Source: Glandiceps talaboti (taxonomy: Eukaryota; Hemichordata; Enteropneusta; Spengelidae). Taken from it: a stretch of 64,000 nt of DNA. Under the pieces are notes generated by a model. It had not been told where the DNA came from, searched no databases, and saw only the letters and a program-made list of their open reading frames with translations. Positions within the stretch are counted from its first letter, which is position 1; each line of letters starts with the position of its first letter. Positions 24,801 to 39,300 of this stretch are shown here, one piece after another. The position numbers were made by a program, and so were the translations under genes. The stretch lies in the NCBI RefSeq assembly GCF_964340395.1, contig NC_135571.1:15477221-15541220 (forward strand), given 5' to 3'.

Positions 24801-27800
24801 TGAGTGATAGCTGTCACAGCCATTGAACAGCAGACAGATTGCAGTGAATGATAGCTGTCACAGCCATGGAACAGCAGACAGATTGCAGTGAATGATAGCT
24901 GTCACAGCCATGGAACAGCAGACAGATTGCAGTGAATGATAGCTGTCACAGCCATGGAACAGCAGACAGATTGCAGTGAGTGATAGCTGTCACAGCCATG
25001 TTTACACTCTAGTCATTGACTGCTTACTTTGTACAGCTATAACATTGTTTACACTCATCATTGACTATTTATTTACTTTGTACTGCTTACATTGTTTACA
25101 CTTGTCATTGACTACATACTTTGCACTAAAATTGTTTACACTCTAGTCAATGACTATTTATTTACTTTGCACTGCTTACATTGTTTACACTTGTCATTGA
25201 CTACATACTTTGCACTAAAATTGTTTACACTCTAGTCAATGACTATTTACTTACTTTGCACTAAAATTGTTTACACTATAGTCAATGACTATTTACTTAC
25301 TTTACACTGCTAACATTGTTTACACTCTAGTCAATGACTATTTACTTACTTTACACTGCTAACATTGTTTACACTCTAGTCAATGACTATTTACTTACTT
25401 TACACTGCTAACATTGTTTACACTCTAGTCAATGACTATGTACTTACTTTACACTGCTAACATTGTTTACACTCTAGTCAATGACTATGTACTTACTTTA
25501 CACTGCTAACATTGTTTACACTCTAGTCAATGACTATTTACTTACTTTACACTTCTATTATTGTTTACAGATTTATTTATTTATTTATTTATTTATTGAG
25601 AGACACCACAGACTGGAATGATGATTAAAGTTAGTATACTTTTACACTTGATATAAATGATTACGGTAAAACATACAAATGCTTTAGATAAATGTTACAA
25701 GTTGTATACGGTACTTGGTATGACACTGGTCCACATATAATTGGCAACCTGATGTAAACTTGGTTGTGATTGGTCTATTTTCATCAAGTAATTATCAAAT
25801 GCCAATCAGTAAAGTTTTAAGAAAAAATGACCACTAATTACCCAGGTGCAGCTTTATGTGCAGCTTCTACAGCATTCCTGACATCTTTTCTATTACTATC
25901 TGGTACTTGGGCTAAAACTAAACCATCTGGTGTACTGACTGGTCGGGAATACTGGCCGTCTGGTCTCTTCTGAGCTCCACCATAGTACACCTTGTAGGTT
26001 CTGTCAATACTAGGAGAGAAATCACAAACAAATAATCACAATCAAGAGAGTGCCACTGGTAATGTGGTATAACAGAAATGACAAAAAGGGTCAAGTAAGG
26101 GTATCACACTTAGACAATATTTAACCAGGGCAATATACTGCTAAACATATCACACTTAGACAATATTGAACACATATTGCCTGGCCATGAGGGCTATAGC
26201 ACCCGTTTATTACACCCGAGGGACTGTGAATTACCAGAATCACATGCTATTTCCCGAGGCCAAAGGCCGAGGGAAATAGCATGTGATTCTGGTAACTCAC
26301 AGTCACGAGGGGGTAATGAACGGGTGCTATAGCCCGAATATAGGCCAGGCAATATGTGTTTTATAATATACCTCATGCTGTGAACTCGCGTTGGCATACG
26401 ACATCATCAGAAGCTGTCATCTTGACCTGCTGTGAACGCACGGTGGTCACGTGACCATGTAAAAGTTGATGGAACTATTTCCCTAGGGAAATAGTCATTC
26501 TATTTTCCTATCACGTGACCGATTCTAGCGAATCATGGCACAGCATTATCACTAGGTATATTATAATCTCCAATATTCAACCAGGGCAATATACTGCTAA
26601 ACGTATCACACTTAGACAATATTTAAACAATAATGTACGCCATCCCAGCCCATAATGGACTCAAGCAAACTTTGAACGACATAATGGGCGAGGCGACAGC
26701 CTCGCCCATTATGGAGTGCAAAGTTTGCTTGAGTCCATTATGGACTGGGAGGGCGTACATTATTGTTATTATTTTATAGTTTTGCCAATTCCAGTGAATG
26801 TGTAGACTGAGAAACGCAAAACAACGTATAATATACACAACGCTGAACATCGTCTGCCCGGAAGCTGAATACTAATCATAGCGACACACGTACGTACACA
26901 TATACACTTCAATGAACTGCTGTGAACACAAATTTGTTTCATGAATGCGTTGTATTTTTAAATAGTGACAATGACAATCATAAGTAACAACATACATTTC
27001 GAAAAAATACCTAGTCATATGAAGAAACTTAACAAATAAGCTTGCATTGTTATGCTCGTTGCGGGGCCGCGATTCCCAATAATGGAGTACATTATCAGTA
27101 ATAATGTACAGCGATGACGTCACAAAAATATAATAAACAATAATGTACGCCCTCCCTGCCCATAATGGACGAAAGCAAACTTTGAACGACATAATGGGCG
27201 AGACGACAGCCTAGCCCATTATGGAGTGCAGTTTGCTTGAGTACATTATTATTATTATTTTATAGTTTTGCCAATTCCAGTGAATTTGTATACCGAGAAA
27301 CGCAAAATAATGCCCAATAACGGAGTACATTATCAGTAATAATGTAAAGCGATGACATCTCAAAATTCACTGGAATTGGTAATGCTGTAATATATTCTCC
27401 AATATTCAACCAGGGCAATATACTGCTAAACGTATCACACTTAGACAATATTCTCCAATATTCAACCAGGGCAATATACTGCTAAACGTATCACACTTAG
27501 ACAATATTCTCCAATATTCAACCAGGGCAATATACTGCTAAACGTATCACACTTAGACAATATTCTCCAATATTCAACCAGGGCAATATACTGCTAAACG
27601 TATCACACTTAGACAATATTCTCCAATATTCAACCAGGGCAATATACTGCTAAACGTATCACACTTAGACAATATTCTCCAACATTCAACCAGGGCAATA
27701 TACTGCTAAACGTATCACACTTAGACAATATTCTCCAATATTCAACCAGGGCAATATACTGCTAAACGTATCACACTTAGACAATATTCTCCAATATTCA

Positions 27801-30074
27801 ACCAGGGCAATATACTGCTAAACGTATCACACTTAGACAATATTCTCCAATATTCAACCAGGGCAATATACTGCTAAACGTATCACACTTAGACAATATT
27901 CTCCAATATTCAACCAGGGCAATATACTGCTGAAAGTCTACTAAGTTGTGATGGAAAGTCTTACCAGCAGTGATAAATGGTGATGGAAAGTCTTATCTTG
28001 GTTGCTATGCAGCATTGATAAGAGGTGATAGAAAGTCTTATCTTGGTTGCTATGAAACATTGATAAATGGTGAGGGAAAGTCTAACCTTGGTTGCTATGC
28101 AGCATTGATAAATGGTGAGGGAAAGTCTTACCTTGGTTGCTATGCAGCATTGATAAGTGGTGATAGAAAGTCTTATCTTGGTTGCTATGCAGCATTGATG
28201 GGTGGAATTTTAAAGGCTTACCTTGGCATAGTAAGGCCATCAACTTGAACCACTTTTTTCTCTACTGTAGCATTGCTAGGTGGTGGTGGCAGGGCTGAAC
28301 CAAACGTCTTAAAATTGATGTCAACATTCAGTTTAGTTTTGTCCATCCATATAGGTACAACATATTCATACAAACCCTGTAAGTATGGAAAGTTAGTAGA
28401 GAAGAAGAGTTAGGATGTTGTTTGATATGAAAGGATTAGGATTGTTATGGATTACATGGTGTTTGATATGAAAGGATTAGGATTGTTATGGATTGCATGG
28501 TGTTTGATATGAAAGGATTAGGATTGTTATGGATTACATGGTGTTTGATATGAAAGGATTAGGATTGTTATGGATTACATGGTGTTTGATATGAAAGGAT
28601 TAGGATTGTTATGGATTACATGGTGTTTGATATGAAAGGATTAGGATTGTTATGGATTGCATGGTGTTTGATATGAAAGGATTAGGATTGTTATGGATTA
28701 CATGGTGTTTGATATGAAAGGATTAGGATTGTTATGGATTACATGGTGTTTGATATGAAAGGATTAGGATTGTTATGGATTACATGGTGTTTGATATGAA
28801 AGGATTAGGATTGTTATGGATTGCATGGTGTTTGATATGAAAGGATTAGGATTGTTATGGATTACATGGTGTTTGATATGAAAGGATTAGGATTGTTATG
28901 GATTACATGGTGTTTGATATGAAAGGATTAGGATTGTTATGGATTGCATGGTGTTTGATATGAAAGGATTAGGATTGTTATGGATTACATGGTGTTTGAT
29001 ATGAAAGAATTAGGGTTGTTATGGATTACATGGTGTTTGATATGAAAGGATTAGGATTGTTATTTACTACATGGTGTTTGATATGAAAGGATTAGGGTTG
29101 TTATGGATTACATGGTGTTTGATATGAAAGGATTAGGATTGTTATTTACTACATGGTGTTTGATATGAAAGGATTAGGATTGTTATTTACTACATGGTGT
29201 TTGATATGAAAGGATTAGGATTGTTATTTACTACATGGTGTTTGATATGAAAGGATTAGGATTGTTATTTACTACATGGTGTTTGATATGAAAGGATTAG
29301 GATTGTTATTTACTACATGGTGTTTGATATGAAAGGATTTGGGTTGTTATGGACTTACATTGAGTTACATACTTTTTTTAGAGGTTTGTAATTAATTTAG
29401 TTACACACATCTTAGTGGTTTGTAATTAACTCACACTTCTTAGTGGTTTGTAATTAACTCACACTTCTTAGTGGTTTGTAATTAACTCACACTTCTTAGT
29501 GGTTTGTAATTAATTAACACATCTTATTGAGATACACAGACTTGGTTGTTGCTGTCTTTTCAGAAGTAAGAAAATATAGTAGAGATGTCTATATGGTCAC
29601 TTAAAACACACAAAAGTTGTGTTCATTAATTCATCTAGGTAGTCCTGAGAACTTTGCCATTGTTAAAATTTTGTTGATCCACTACATCCACTTGATTAAA
29701 CTGTCTCCCTCTCAATCAACCATCAACTTTGGTCAAACACCATTGATTTAGACAGGTTTTACTGTAGTAATTTCCCCTCTTCACCCTATTTCAACATTAC
29801 AAGTTGTACTCACCTCTTTGCCACCATCTCTACCATATCCACTTTGTCTATAGCCCCCAAATCCACTGGCAGCATCAAATAGATTATGTGAGTTAACCCA
29901 AACAGTTCCAGCTTTCAGACTAAATGATACCTCCAGTCCTAAACTCACATTCTCTGTCCATACACTAGCACCTAAACCATAGATTGTATTGTTGCCAATG
30001 GCAACTGCTTCCTTGGCCGTACGGAATGGGAGCACTGTCAGCACTGGACCAAATATCTGATGATAACATAAAGA

Positions 30075-30130
<56 letters not shown>

Positions 30131-33100
30131 CATAATATAACATATAGGGGTTGTCAGTGACTGAGTGGTTAAACCACTTGCCTCTTACCACTGCAGTCGG
30201 GGTTCAAACCCATAGTATTCAAAGATATGTTACAAAGAAGTCAGGACAACTGTTGACGTTGTAGATAGTTACTATGGTTACACTTAGTCAAGTATACCAT
30301 ACACAGGCAAACTGACATGCATGAGCAAAAAAATATGGAATTCATACCCTGGTTGTTCAAGACAATATGTGTCTAGGTCACTTTTTATGCTGTTTTTGAA
30401 ATATGAGTCAAAATGTTCAAAATTTCCATTATTTTCCCTTATTTTTCTTTGATATTACTGGTGCTGGTATAATTATGTTTTTCTTCAATATTTTTCTTCA
30501 TTCAGCCAGAAAATATTCATGACCTAAGAGTTTTGTCACTATGAGTCCCTAGACGAGTAGTGACAGAGCCAGCCCCCTTAGGTCACTCGTATTTTCCTTG
30601 GCTGAACAGAGAAAAATATTGAGGAATGACATGTAACTATATGCATGGTATCTATAGGTAGACCGTAGTGAAATTGGACACCAGACACACTCCATTATAT
30701 AATTGTCTTACCTCTTCCATGACAACAGTAGACGATGTTTGTACATTGGTTATCAGGGTTGGTGGATAGTAACATCCTTTATCAGGAATACAGTCATAAG
30801 CCTGGTACACCTCAGCACCTTCCTGTTTGGCACCCTCAACGTATTCATCAATTGTTTTTCTTTGCGACTCATCAACAATGGCACCCATGTCGATGGCCTT
30901 ATCCAGTGAATGCCCTAGTCGGAAATGTGTCATTCTTTCTTTTAGCTTTGCTACCATTGTTGTTGCTATGGTTTCCTGTACCAGAAGTCTGGATCCAGCA
31001 CTGCATACCTAAATATGCAAAGACATCACTAACTGACAGGATCTTATTTGAACTAATTACTATGGTAACACTTACAGTGTTAGATTTGACTTACTACACT
31101 AATCACCATGGTAACACCAAAACACGGAATCTCAGATTTGACATGTTATATACTAATCACCATGGTAACACTGACAGACTGAAGTCTTATATTTTACATT
31201 AAACTAATTACCAAACACAATTGAATACAACATGTGTGTGGGTATGTGTATGTGTAGCCATGTCAGATGCACAAATATTTCTGCCAGTGTGTGTCCACAA
31301 CACGAACAGACATTGAGAGAAAACATCACTTTATTCTGATTTAAAAGTTCCTTTTCACTTTAAAATTAATGTTGAGCAGGTATGAGAAAATATAGGAAAA
31401 AAACCTTGAAAATGTGATTTTTGCAACTGCGCGCAAAGCTAAGAAGTGGCCATTTTTGTAGGCCTCATGTATTCCACAATTCCGAGAGACTAGGACTCCC
31501 GATCTCAACATATGACACCTTGTTTGAAAGGTTTTTGAAGTTTACAATGGGTCATAGCATCATCCTATTGATTCTCTGCTGTTATCTGCTGTTAGGAGAC
31601 AATTTAAAACTTTCAAGTCGATTTTGGACCAGAAATGCCAGGAATTTCAGATAAACAATATTTCCGAGTTGAAATTTAATGTCTCTTTGATAGAATTATG
31701 TATTTGTTACTGATTTTGATCAAGTGAGTCCTCTCTGTTTATGAGTTTAGTTTTCCAAGCGAACCATCTTTGCGGAAGTACGTGCATGGGCGTCAAGCCA
31801 GGCCAAGGTGCAGTGATCAAAATGATGTGACAACACTACTCGATTTGAATGGCCTGAAAGTGGTTTAAAGTAATGAATATATTCCTTTTGGTGATGAAAA
31901 TGAGCAGCAATATGATTTTTGTTCTTTATTACTATGACAGGAAAAAATACCCCCAATGGCGTTGTAGCACAACTGTACAGTACAGTTTTCAAAAATGTTT
32001 ATCCATATGCTAGTCCATGCTAACAATAGGTGTCCATTTGCTGAATCCAGTTGCCTATCCAACCATGTTACTATCTTTGCGATATACGCGATCATTTGGC
32101 TGTTGCTATGGGCATTGTCATATTACTAGACATATTTGCATACATTTCTGAATGTTTTTGTTCACCTGTGTATGAATTCCTGATACTATCTTTGCAATAT
32201 ACATGACCATTTGGCTGTTGCTATGGGTGTGGTCTTGCTGCTAGGCAAATTTACATACATTTTTTTGAATATTTATTCAATTGTCTATTAATCCTCGTTA
32301 TCTTCGCAATATATGTGATCATTTGGCTGTTGCTATGGGCGTGGTTTTGTTGCTAGGTACATTTGCATAATTTTTTTTGAATGTTTATTAATTTGTCTTC
32401 CAATTCCTGTTTTGTTATCTTTGCAATATACATGATTATTTGGCTGTTGCTATGGGCGTGGTCTTGTTGCTAGGCAAATTTACGTACATTTTTTTGAATG
32501 TTTATTCAATTGTCTATTAATTGTCTATTATCTTTGTGATATACACCACCGTTTGGCTGTTGCTATGGGCGTGGTCATGGTTGCTAGTGTATTTGCATAT
32601 ATTTTTTGAATGTTTACTCACTTGCCTACCAGATGATATTCTTATTTGACCAAAATATACTGCCATTTGGTTGTTGCTAAGGTTGTGGTCATGGTTGCTA
32701 GGGCCAATTTTGTCAAAATGTTTTGAAGAAATCTGCAGAATAACACTTTCAGAAACATCTCACCAAGTTTCAGACTCAGTGACCAAGTACTTTTTGAGAT
32801 ATAATTTTTTGACCAAAAATGAACATTTTTACACCTAATTTGCATATCAATCATGGAATCATTGTATGCTTAATATTTCTTCGTCCATACATCCCTAGAT
32901 GCATTCCCATTAATTTCAGCCCAATCTGCTCAGTGGTTCTGGAATTATAGATTTTTAACCAAAAAGACACATTTTTAGCCCTAATTTGCATGTCACTGAT
33001 GGGACAAACACCCTGAAGAATGTTTCACCCAAATTTAGGCCCAATCTGCCCAGTAGTTGTTGAGTTTGTGTTTTTTGACCAAAAATCATATTTTTTTACC

Positions 33101-33198
33101 CAAATCACAAACCAGTGATAAGATCATTTTGATTTGAACAATTTCCCAACTAGCAAATATCATGGCAATCAGTTCAGCGGTTTTGACTTTAAATTGTT

Positions 33199-33288
<90 letters not shown>

Positions 33289-36114
33289 GACAGACAGACA
33301 GACAGACGCCGGGTGATCCCTATAAAAATATGTTTTAATTTTTCATTATTTTCTCTGGGTTTATCGCCTGTATTCAGGGATGTATTGTAACCTGCATTTG
33401 AAATCAGAATGGTGGTCTATGTATGTCACAGTTGGTACCATATATGGTGTGAAAGAAAAATTAATGACGTGTACTTTTTCATCTTTCAGAATTGCGCAAA
33501 CATCTGCATAATTAGCACTCCTAATTTCAGAAACTCATATTTGTAGGATCTGTATCCAGATTTCTATAACACCATCAGATTCAGCACCCTTTGAAACATA
33601 AAAAATATGAAATTTCATGATGATAGCATTTATAGAAAGTACTTTACAAGAAATATGCATATGTAATTAAAGGGATATTTTTTTCAGAAAACAGTTTTCA
33701 ACAATTGTCTGTGTGTCTGTGTGTCTGTCTGTCTGTGTGTCTGTGTCATCATTTTCTAAAATTCGGCTGGCTCAATTGTAATGAAATTTGGAATTAATGT
33801 TTAATAAGAGAAATTTGCATATTAATGAAATCAAATAATTAAGCAATATCTTAAGACTGCATACTTCAATTTCAATATAATTTAGTATATTCGTTATAAC
33901 AACATACATTTGTCCTATAAAATTTAATTATTTTTGGTAATTAGGCTATATCTTAAGAATGCATACTTTATATTCAACATAATTTAGTACATACGTTAAC
34001 CATAAGAAAACACATATGTCCCGTAAAGTTAGTTGATGTACCTTACAGTGTTAATGAATAATTTACATAATTAATGATTTTCGGTAATTAGGCTATATCA
34101 TAAGAATACATACTTCAATTTCAATATAATTCAGTACACATGTTAACAATAACAAGTCATTGAGAATGACATAGTCCCCGCTATGATTGGGTTTTAAGGA
34201 ATTATCACTACTCTGATCACGCAACAACACTTGTGAACCTAAATCACACAGACTTAGATATGTTGTGTCTGCTTGTTGGACATGGAACATGCCTACAACA
34301 ATAAAGGATGGGTCGGGTATGGGGGATCGCATCACGAAGAAAATGAAAATGCACATGTATGTCACAGAACACTGTCCTAATACCAACTTTGAATGAGATC
34401 TGTTCAAGCATGTCTGAGTTATGGCTTTGGACATGGAAAATTCGCAACAAAATGGCTGCCAGGCAGGCATATTGGATCGTATTGGAAAATGAATATGCAC
34501 ATGTATGTCATAGAACAGTGTCCTAATACCAACTTTGAATGAGATCTGTTCAAGCATGTCTGAGTTATGGCTTTAGACATAGAAAAATCGCAAACAAAAT
34601 GGCTGCCAGGCGGCCATGTTGGATCATATCACACCAACAATGAATATGCACATGTATGTCATAAAACACTGTCCTAATACCAACTTTGAATGAGATCTGT
34701 TCAAGCATGTCTGAGTTATGGCTTTGGACATGGAAAATTCGCAAACAAAATGGCTGCCAGGCAGCCATATTGAATCGTATCACGATGAAAATGGATATGC
34801 ACATGTATGTCATAGAACACAGTCCTAATACCAACTTTGAATGAGATCTGTTCCAGCATGTCTGAGTTATGGCTTTAGACAGGGAAAATTTGCAAACAAA
34901 ATGGCTGCCAGGCGGCCATATTGGATCATATCATGAAACAAATTGACGTGCATATGTATGCCATTGTATGTTGCCCCTGTACCAAGTTTGAAAAAAATCG
35001 GTGCAGGCATCTCCAAGAAACGGCTGCAGACGGACGGACGGACGGAACTCAATCCATAAGTCCCCGTCCCAGACTTCGTCCGGCGGGGACTAACAATCGC
35101 ACATGTCCTGTAAAGCTTGTTGATGTACCATTCAGTGTTAATGAATAATTTGCATAATTAATTATTCTTGGTAATTAGGCTATATCTTAAGACTGCATGC
35201 TTCAATTTCAATACAAATTAGTACATATGTTAACCATAACAAAGCGGATATGTCCTATAAAATTTTTGATATAGTTTACAGTTTTAATGAAAAATTTGCA
35301 TAATTAATGATTTTAGGTAATTAGGCTATATCTTACGATTGCATACTTCAATTTCAATACAATTCAGTACATACATTAACCACAACAAATTGTGTATTTC
35401 CTATAAAGTTGGTTGATGTACCTTACAGTGTTAATGAATAATTTGCATAATTAATGATTTTCGGTAATTAGGCTATATCTTAAAACTGCATACTTCAAAT
35501 TCAATACAAATTAGAACATAATGTTAACCACAACAAAGCAGGTACATCCTATAAAATTTGGTGCTATAGCGTACAGTTTTAATGAAAAATTTGCATAATT
35601 AATGATTTTACGTAACTATGTTGTATCTTAAAAATGCAAGCTTCAAATTTCGTATAATATGATACATATATCAACCATAATAATACGCACCTGTCCTATG
35701 AAGTTTGTTGCTACAACTTTTAACTTTTAATGAGTATTTTGAATAATGAACGATATTCAGTAATTAAGCAGTATCATGCACTCTTAAAATTCCGTATAAT
35801 TTGGCACATACATTAACTTAAGAAAGCACGCTTGTCCAAAAACAAAGCCTGTTACCATAGTTTTTTTAAATTTTAATGAGTTATTTGCATAATTAGTGAT
35901 TCCCTTATGGGAGGCATTCAGTTTAAATCTGGTCTTGTTTAAATCATATCACAAAGTTAAGAAAAACTTAATTGTTCACAATTTTGAAGTCATGGCAGAA
36001 AAAAATTCTTGTGACATGGCTAGTATGTGATATGTTTAGGTGTGTGTGTGCATGCACACATGCATGTTGTATTCAATTGCGTTATATTCTGAAGAATAAA
36101 GTTAATAATGACAT

Positions 36115-36147
<33 letters not shown>

Positions 36148-36268
36148 CCCACACACACATACATACACGCACACACAAATACACACAGATGCATGCACAC
36201 AGGCAGACACACATACACACACACATACACCCACACATACCCACCCACAAATACACACACCCACCCAT

Positions 36269-36326
<58 letters not shown>

Positions 36327-39300
36327 CAAACTTACCTGTCCTTGGTTAAACCAGATAGCATCTACAATGCCCTCTACTGCACTATCAATATCAGCTGTAT
36401 CAAACACAATAAATGGTGATTTACCACCAAGTTCTAGAGATAACTTCTTGCCAGTACCTGCAGTTGCTCTCCTCAACAGCTGACCAACCTGATTAAGAGT
36501 TAGATACCATAAACAATTTTATTCTCAATCTTTTGATGAGCTTGCATCAATAAATCTTGCAATACATGATAAGTACATCCAATGAAAGTTACAATCATTG
36601 CAGTAATCTCCTGAACAGCAACTTAACGTTGTTGCCAGCTAATTAGTGCGCAATATTGAGAGTTCAATTGACAATTACCAAGTCACATGCTTATTTTGTA
36701 ACTGATGTGGCCGCATGCCGACTCAGCAGAAACTCATTTCTGTATTTATGTTACAATGTTTACACAAATTGCTCAACAAATTTTAAGCACATATACTTTC
36801 TGAAGGGGATGACTGCTTGCTGTATCATGAGTATAAGAACAACAAAGTGTTTGAGATGTGTATAAAAATATCCTATGTGTATCACCATATAAAAATAGAT
36901 GTATGTGTGCGTTTTCATAAAGGAACCTAAGAATATGATGGGTAATTTTTTACCAACACATTTTGAAGGTCACACTTGCAAGTAATTTATTGTAGACTAT
37001 ATATCCTGATTGATGTACAAATGTAGTCTGGACTGATATCAAAACATAGAGACAGACAATGTTGTTGACATTAATTTTGATTGACACTTCCATTAGATAG
37101 CAATGGACGACACCGTTCACATGAGCAGTGTACACAAATTTGATAGGATCATACTTCTACATGACTGTCTGCAAACCTTTGATTAAGACATAATTTTGCC
37201 TTTTTCTGGTTTTTCATTCGCTACTCCCGTTTGCCCCTGACATTGGTGACTTTAGTTCATCGTTTCTTCTCAATCATGACAGTTTGACATAGTACAACAG
37301 ATAGCCTACAGAGCAGAGAACTGCCCCTGGTTTCAGTATGAGTAAACGGCAAATAACTAATTTCTTTTCTCTGGCTAGTAAGCCAGGTAGGAGTGATGGA
37401 ATGATGAACAACTCGCTAATATCGCAACAAGACAGCAGGCAAATTGTGTCTTCCGAAATACTTCCCAAGCTAGGCCTTTGGTTGTTAAGGCGGTAAATTT
37501 GCACTTCATTTGCTAGCAAATCGTACATGATCTGTACACTGTGTGCATGTCTGTTACTGTACATGTAACAATATCAGTGTATCAACTTTCGAACACAACA
37601 CTGCTGAAATGACACAACATATGTTATCAATTTCACTTCGCACATCAGTTATCTACTATTGAAATGTTTGTAATTGTAATGTACTAATTGTACGTCATAG
37701 GTGATGTTTAGAATTAGCTGCATTTATTTGCAGATTAATTACATGACTCCATTTGACTTGCATGTGTAAAACGAGACGGGTTCCCCGAGTCACTCCATTA
37801 CTTTTCCGAGTACATTCACATTCAGTCTCACTGAAAACTTCAATGGAAATATTGTAAAATTAAAACCCGAGAACAAGTACCTAAATTGTAGACATCAATA
37901 GCAACTTTTACACAAATGATATATTCACAGATACATGTACCTCCAATGCCCACAGTGTTTGAACTTATATGGCTGTGATGTTCACATGTCTAAGGGGCGT
38001 CATCGAAATCGAAAGCATCGTAGTTACGCGTCGTAACGAGTAAAGACTAGTAACTACTAGTAGCTACGATGTACTACGAGAAATGGGAGATAATGAGGTG
38101 TTCAAGTTCATGAATAACTGACAATAGATAATAAGTTTACCTTTCTTTGTTTCCCTTAACGATGTCATCTTTATGCGTAGATATATGTAATTTGTGGTTG
38201 CCGACACACAATAGATAGTGATTCTCAACTTCAGTGTTTCCAATGATGACATCGTCTTCTATCGTAGTTGATCGTAGTTTGTCATAATTTTCGATCGTCA
38301 AAGAAAACCACGTACTCAGCCAGTAATATGCTGATGAAACTAGTACTGCACATGTTTTTATGAGTGCAAGTTCATGGGCGATATTCATGAAAAAACAACA
38401 ACAATAAGATACGCACGAAATCAAAGTTTCAATATTCAGTAAATCTTTTCATAAACAGGACGGTATGTATTCAAAATTTATTGTGATGGACGCATGGACG
38501 TAATATTGTAACAGTCCTGGGTTAACAGTAAATCTTTGAGGAAGATTAACGTACAATTGTGTGACTCTCAAAGCATCAATCGCGGTTAGACTTTCTTTTT
38601 TGTTTTTTGCACGGCCGACAAACTAACAGTACAACTTACAAGCTCACGCTTGACGGCCATGGTAGGGCCAAGAAATGCTGTTGAATTTCCGGGTTGTGGA
38701 AGTGCAGTTTTGACTTTTATATCATCGAATAACGGGATTTGTTTTATATATTCTAAAACAACAACTATTTTTTTATGTTTCTCGGTACAGTAACATTCCT
38801 AAATGATGGGGTTGAGTTGAGAAATCGCAATGTTCGGCAACACGTGGCGTAATGCATGTTGTCGGTAGATATATAAACATAGAGACGCAAGTGATGAACG
38901 TATTCAGTTATTCGTAGCCCGAAATTTCGTTATATAAATGACGTTTTTCCTCAAAATTTTGAAGAAACAAAATCTTTTTAGGTGACTTCTAAATCAATCA
39001 AATCAAATGATATATTAATGCGAGACAAGCTTTAGTTTTTAATTTGTTTTTGTGGACAATGTTTGAATTCGACTGACGAATCCTGCGACTAGAATCTAAC
39101 ACGATCAATGCACCGTTGACCAGCCAGACGAAAATGGTCGACATGTTTGTTGACCAGCCGAGAAGTGCATAAGGAACTTGTGAGGCAGTCCGAATAAATA
39201 GATGTAAAATCCGACGTTTCGAATAAAAATTCTTCTTCAAGGTATTTTTAGGCAAGACATATTAGGTAAACATCTGAATATATCTGAAACACTTAGCTGA

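Larger units (their letters stand above)
26105..27940. repeat. 56-bp minisatellite, broken by palindromic insertions (intron 8)
   Basis: Core CAACCAGGGCAATATACTGC and GTATCACACTTAGACAATAT, period 56. Single units at 26110-26165 and 26572-26625 are separated by inserted elements; about 10 uninterrupted units run from 27396 to 27935. The insertions sit between otherwise matching units. Confidence 0.93.

Noticed and set aside
25568-25603. ATTT tract as definite LINE tail
   Set aside because: No LINE coding or conserved 3' UTR sequence adjoins it, so it is listed only as a microsatellite.
30147-30211. Functional tRNA gene
   Set aside because: A and B boxes are recognisable but the acceptor stem does not pair and no normal anticodon arm is present. 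Listed as SINE-like.
32642-32854. 70-codon minus-strand frame
   Set aside because: It lies in the dispersed repeat and has no family resemblance.
34153-35094. Helitron
   Set aside because: A 3' hairpin is present, but it is right at the end and not 10-12 nt before a CTRR terminus, and a target duplication seems present, which Helitrons do not make.
36950-39255. Several 60-96 codon frames on the minus strand
   Set aside because: No motifs, no suitable splice sites in phase with ALDH16A1, and the ALDH16A1 exons 4 and 5 already join in phase with no missing residues.
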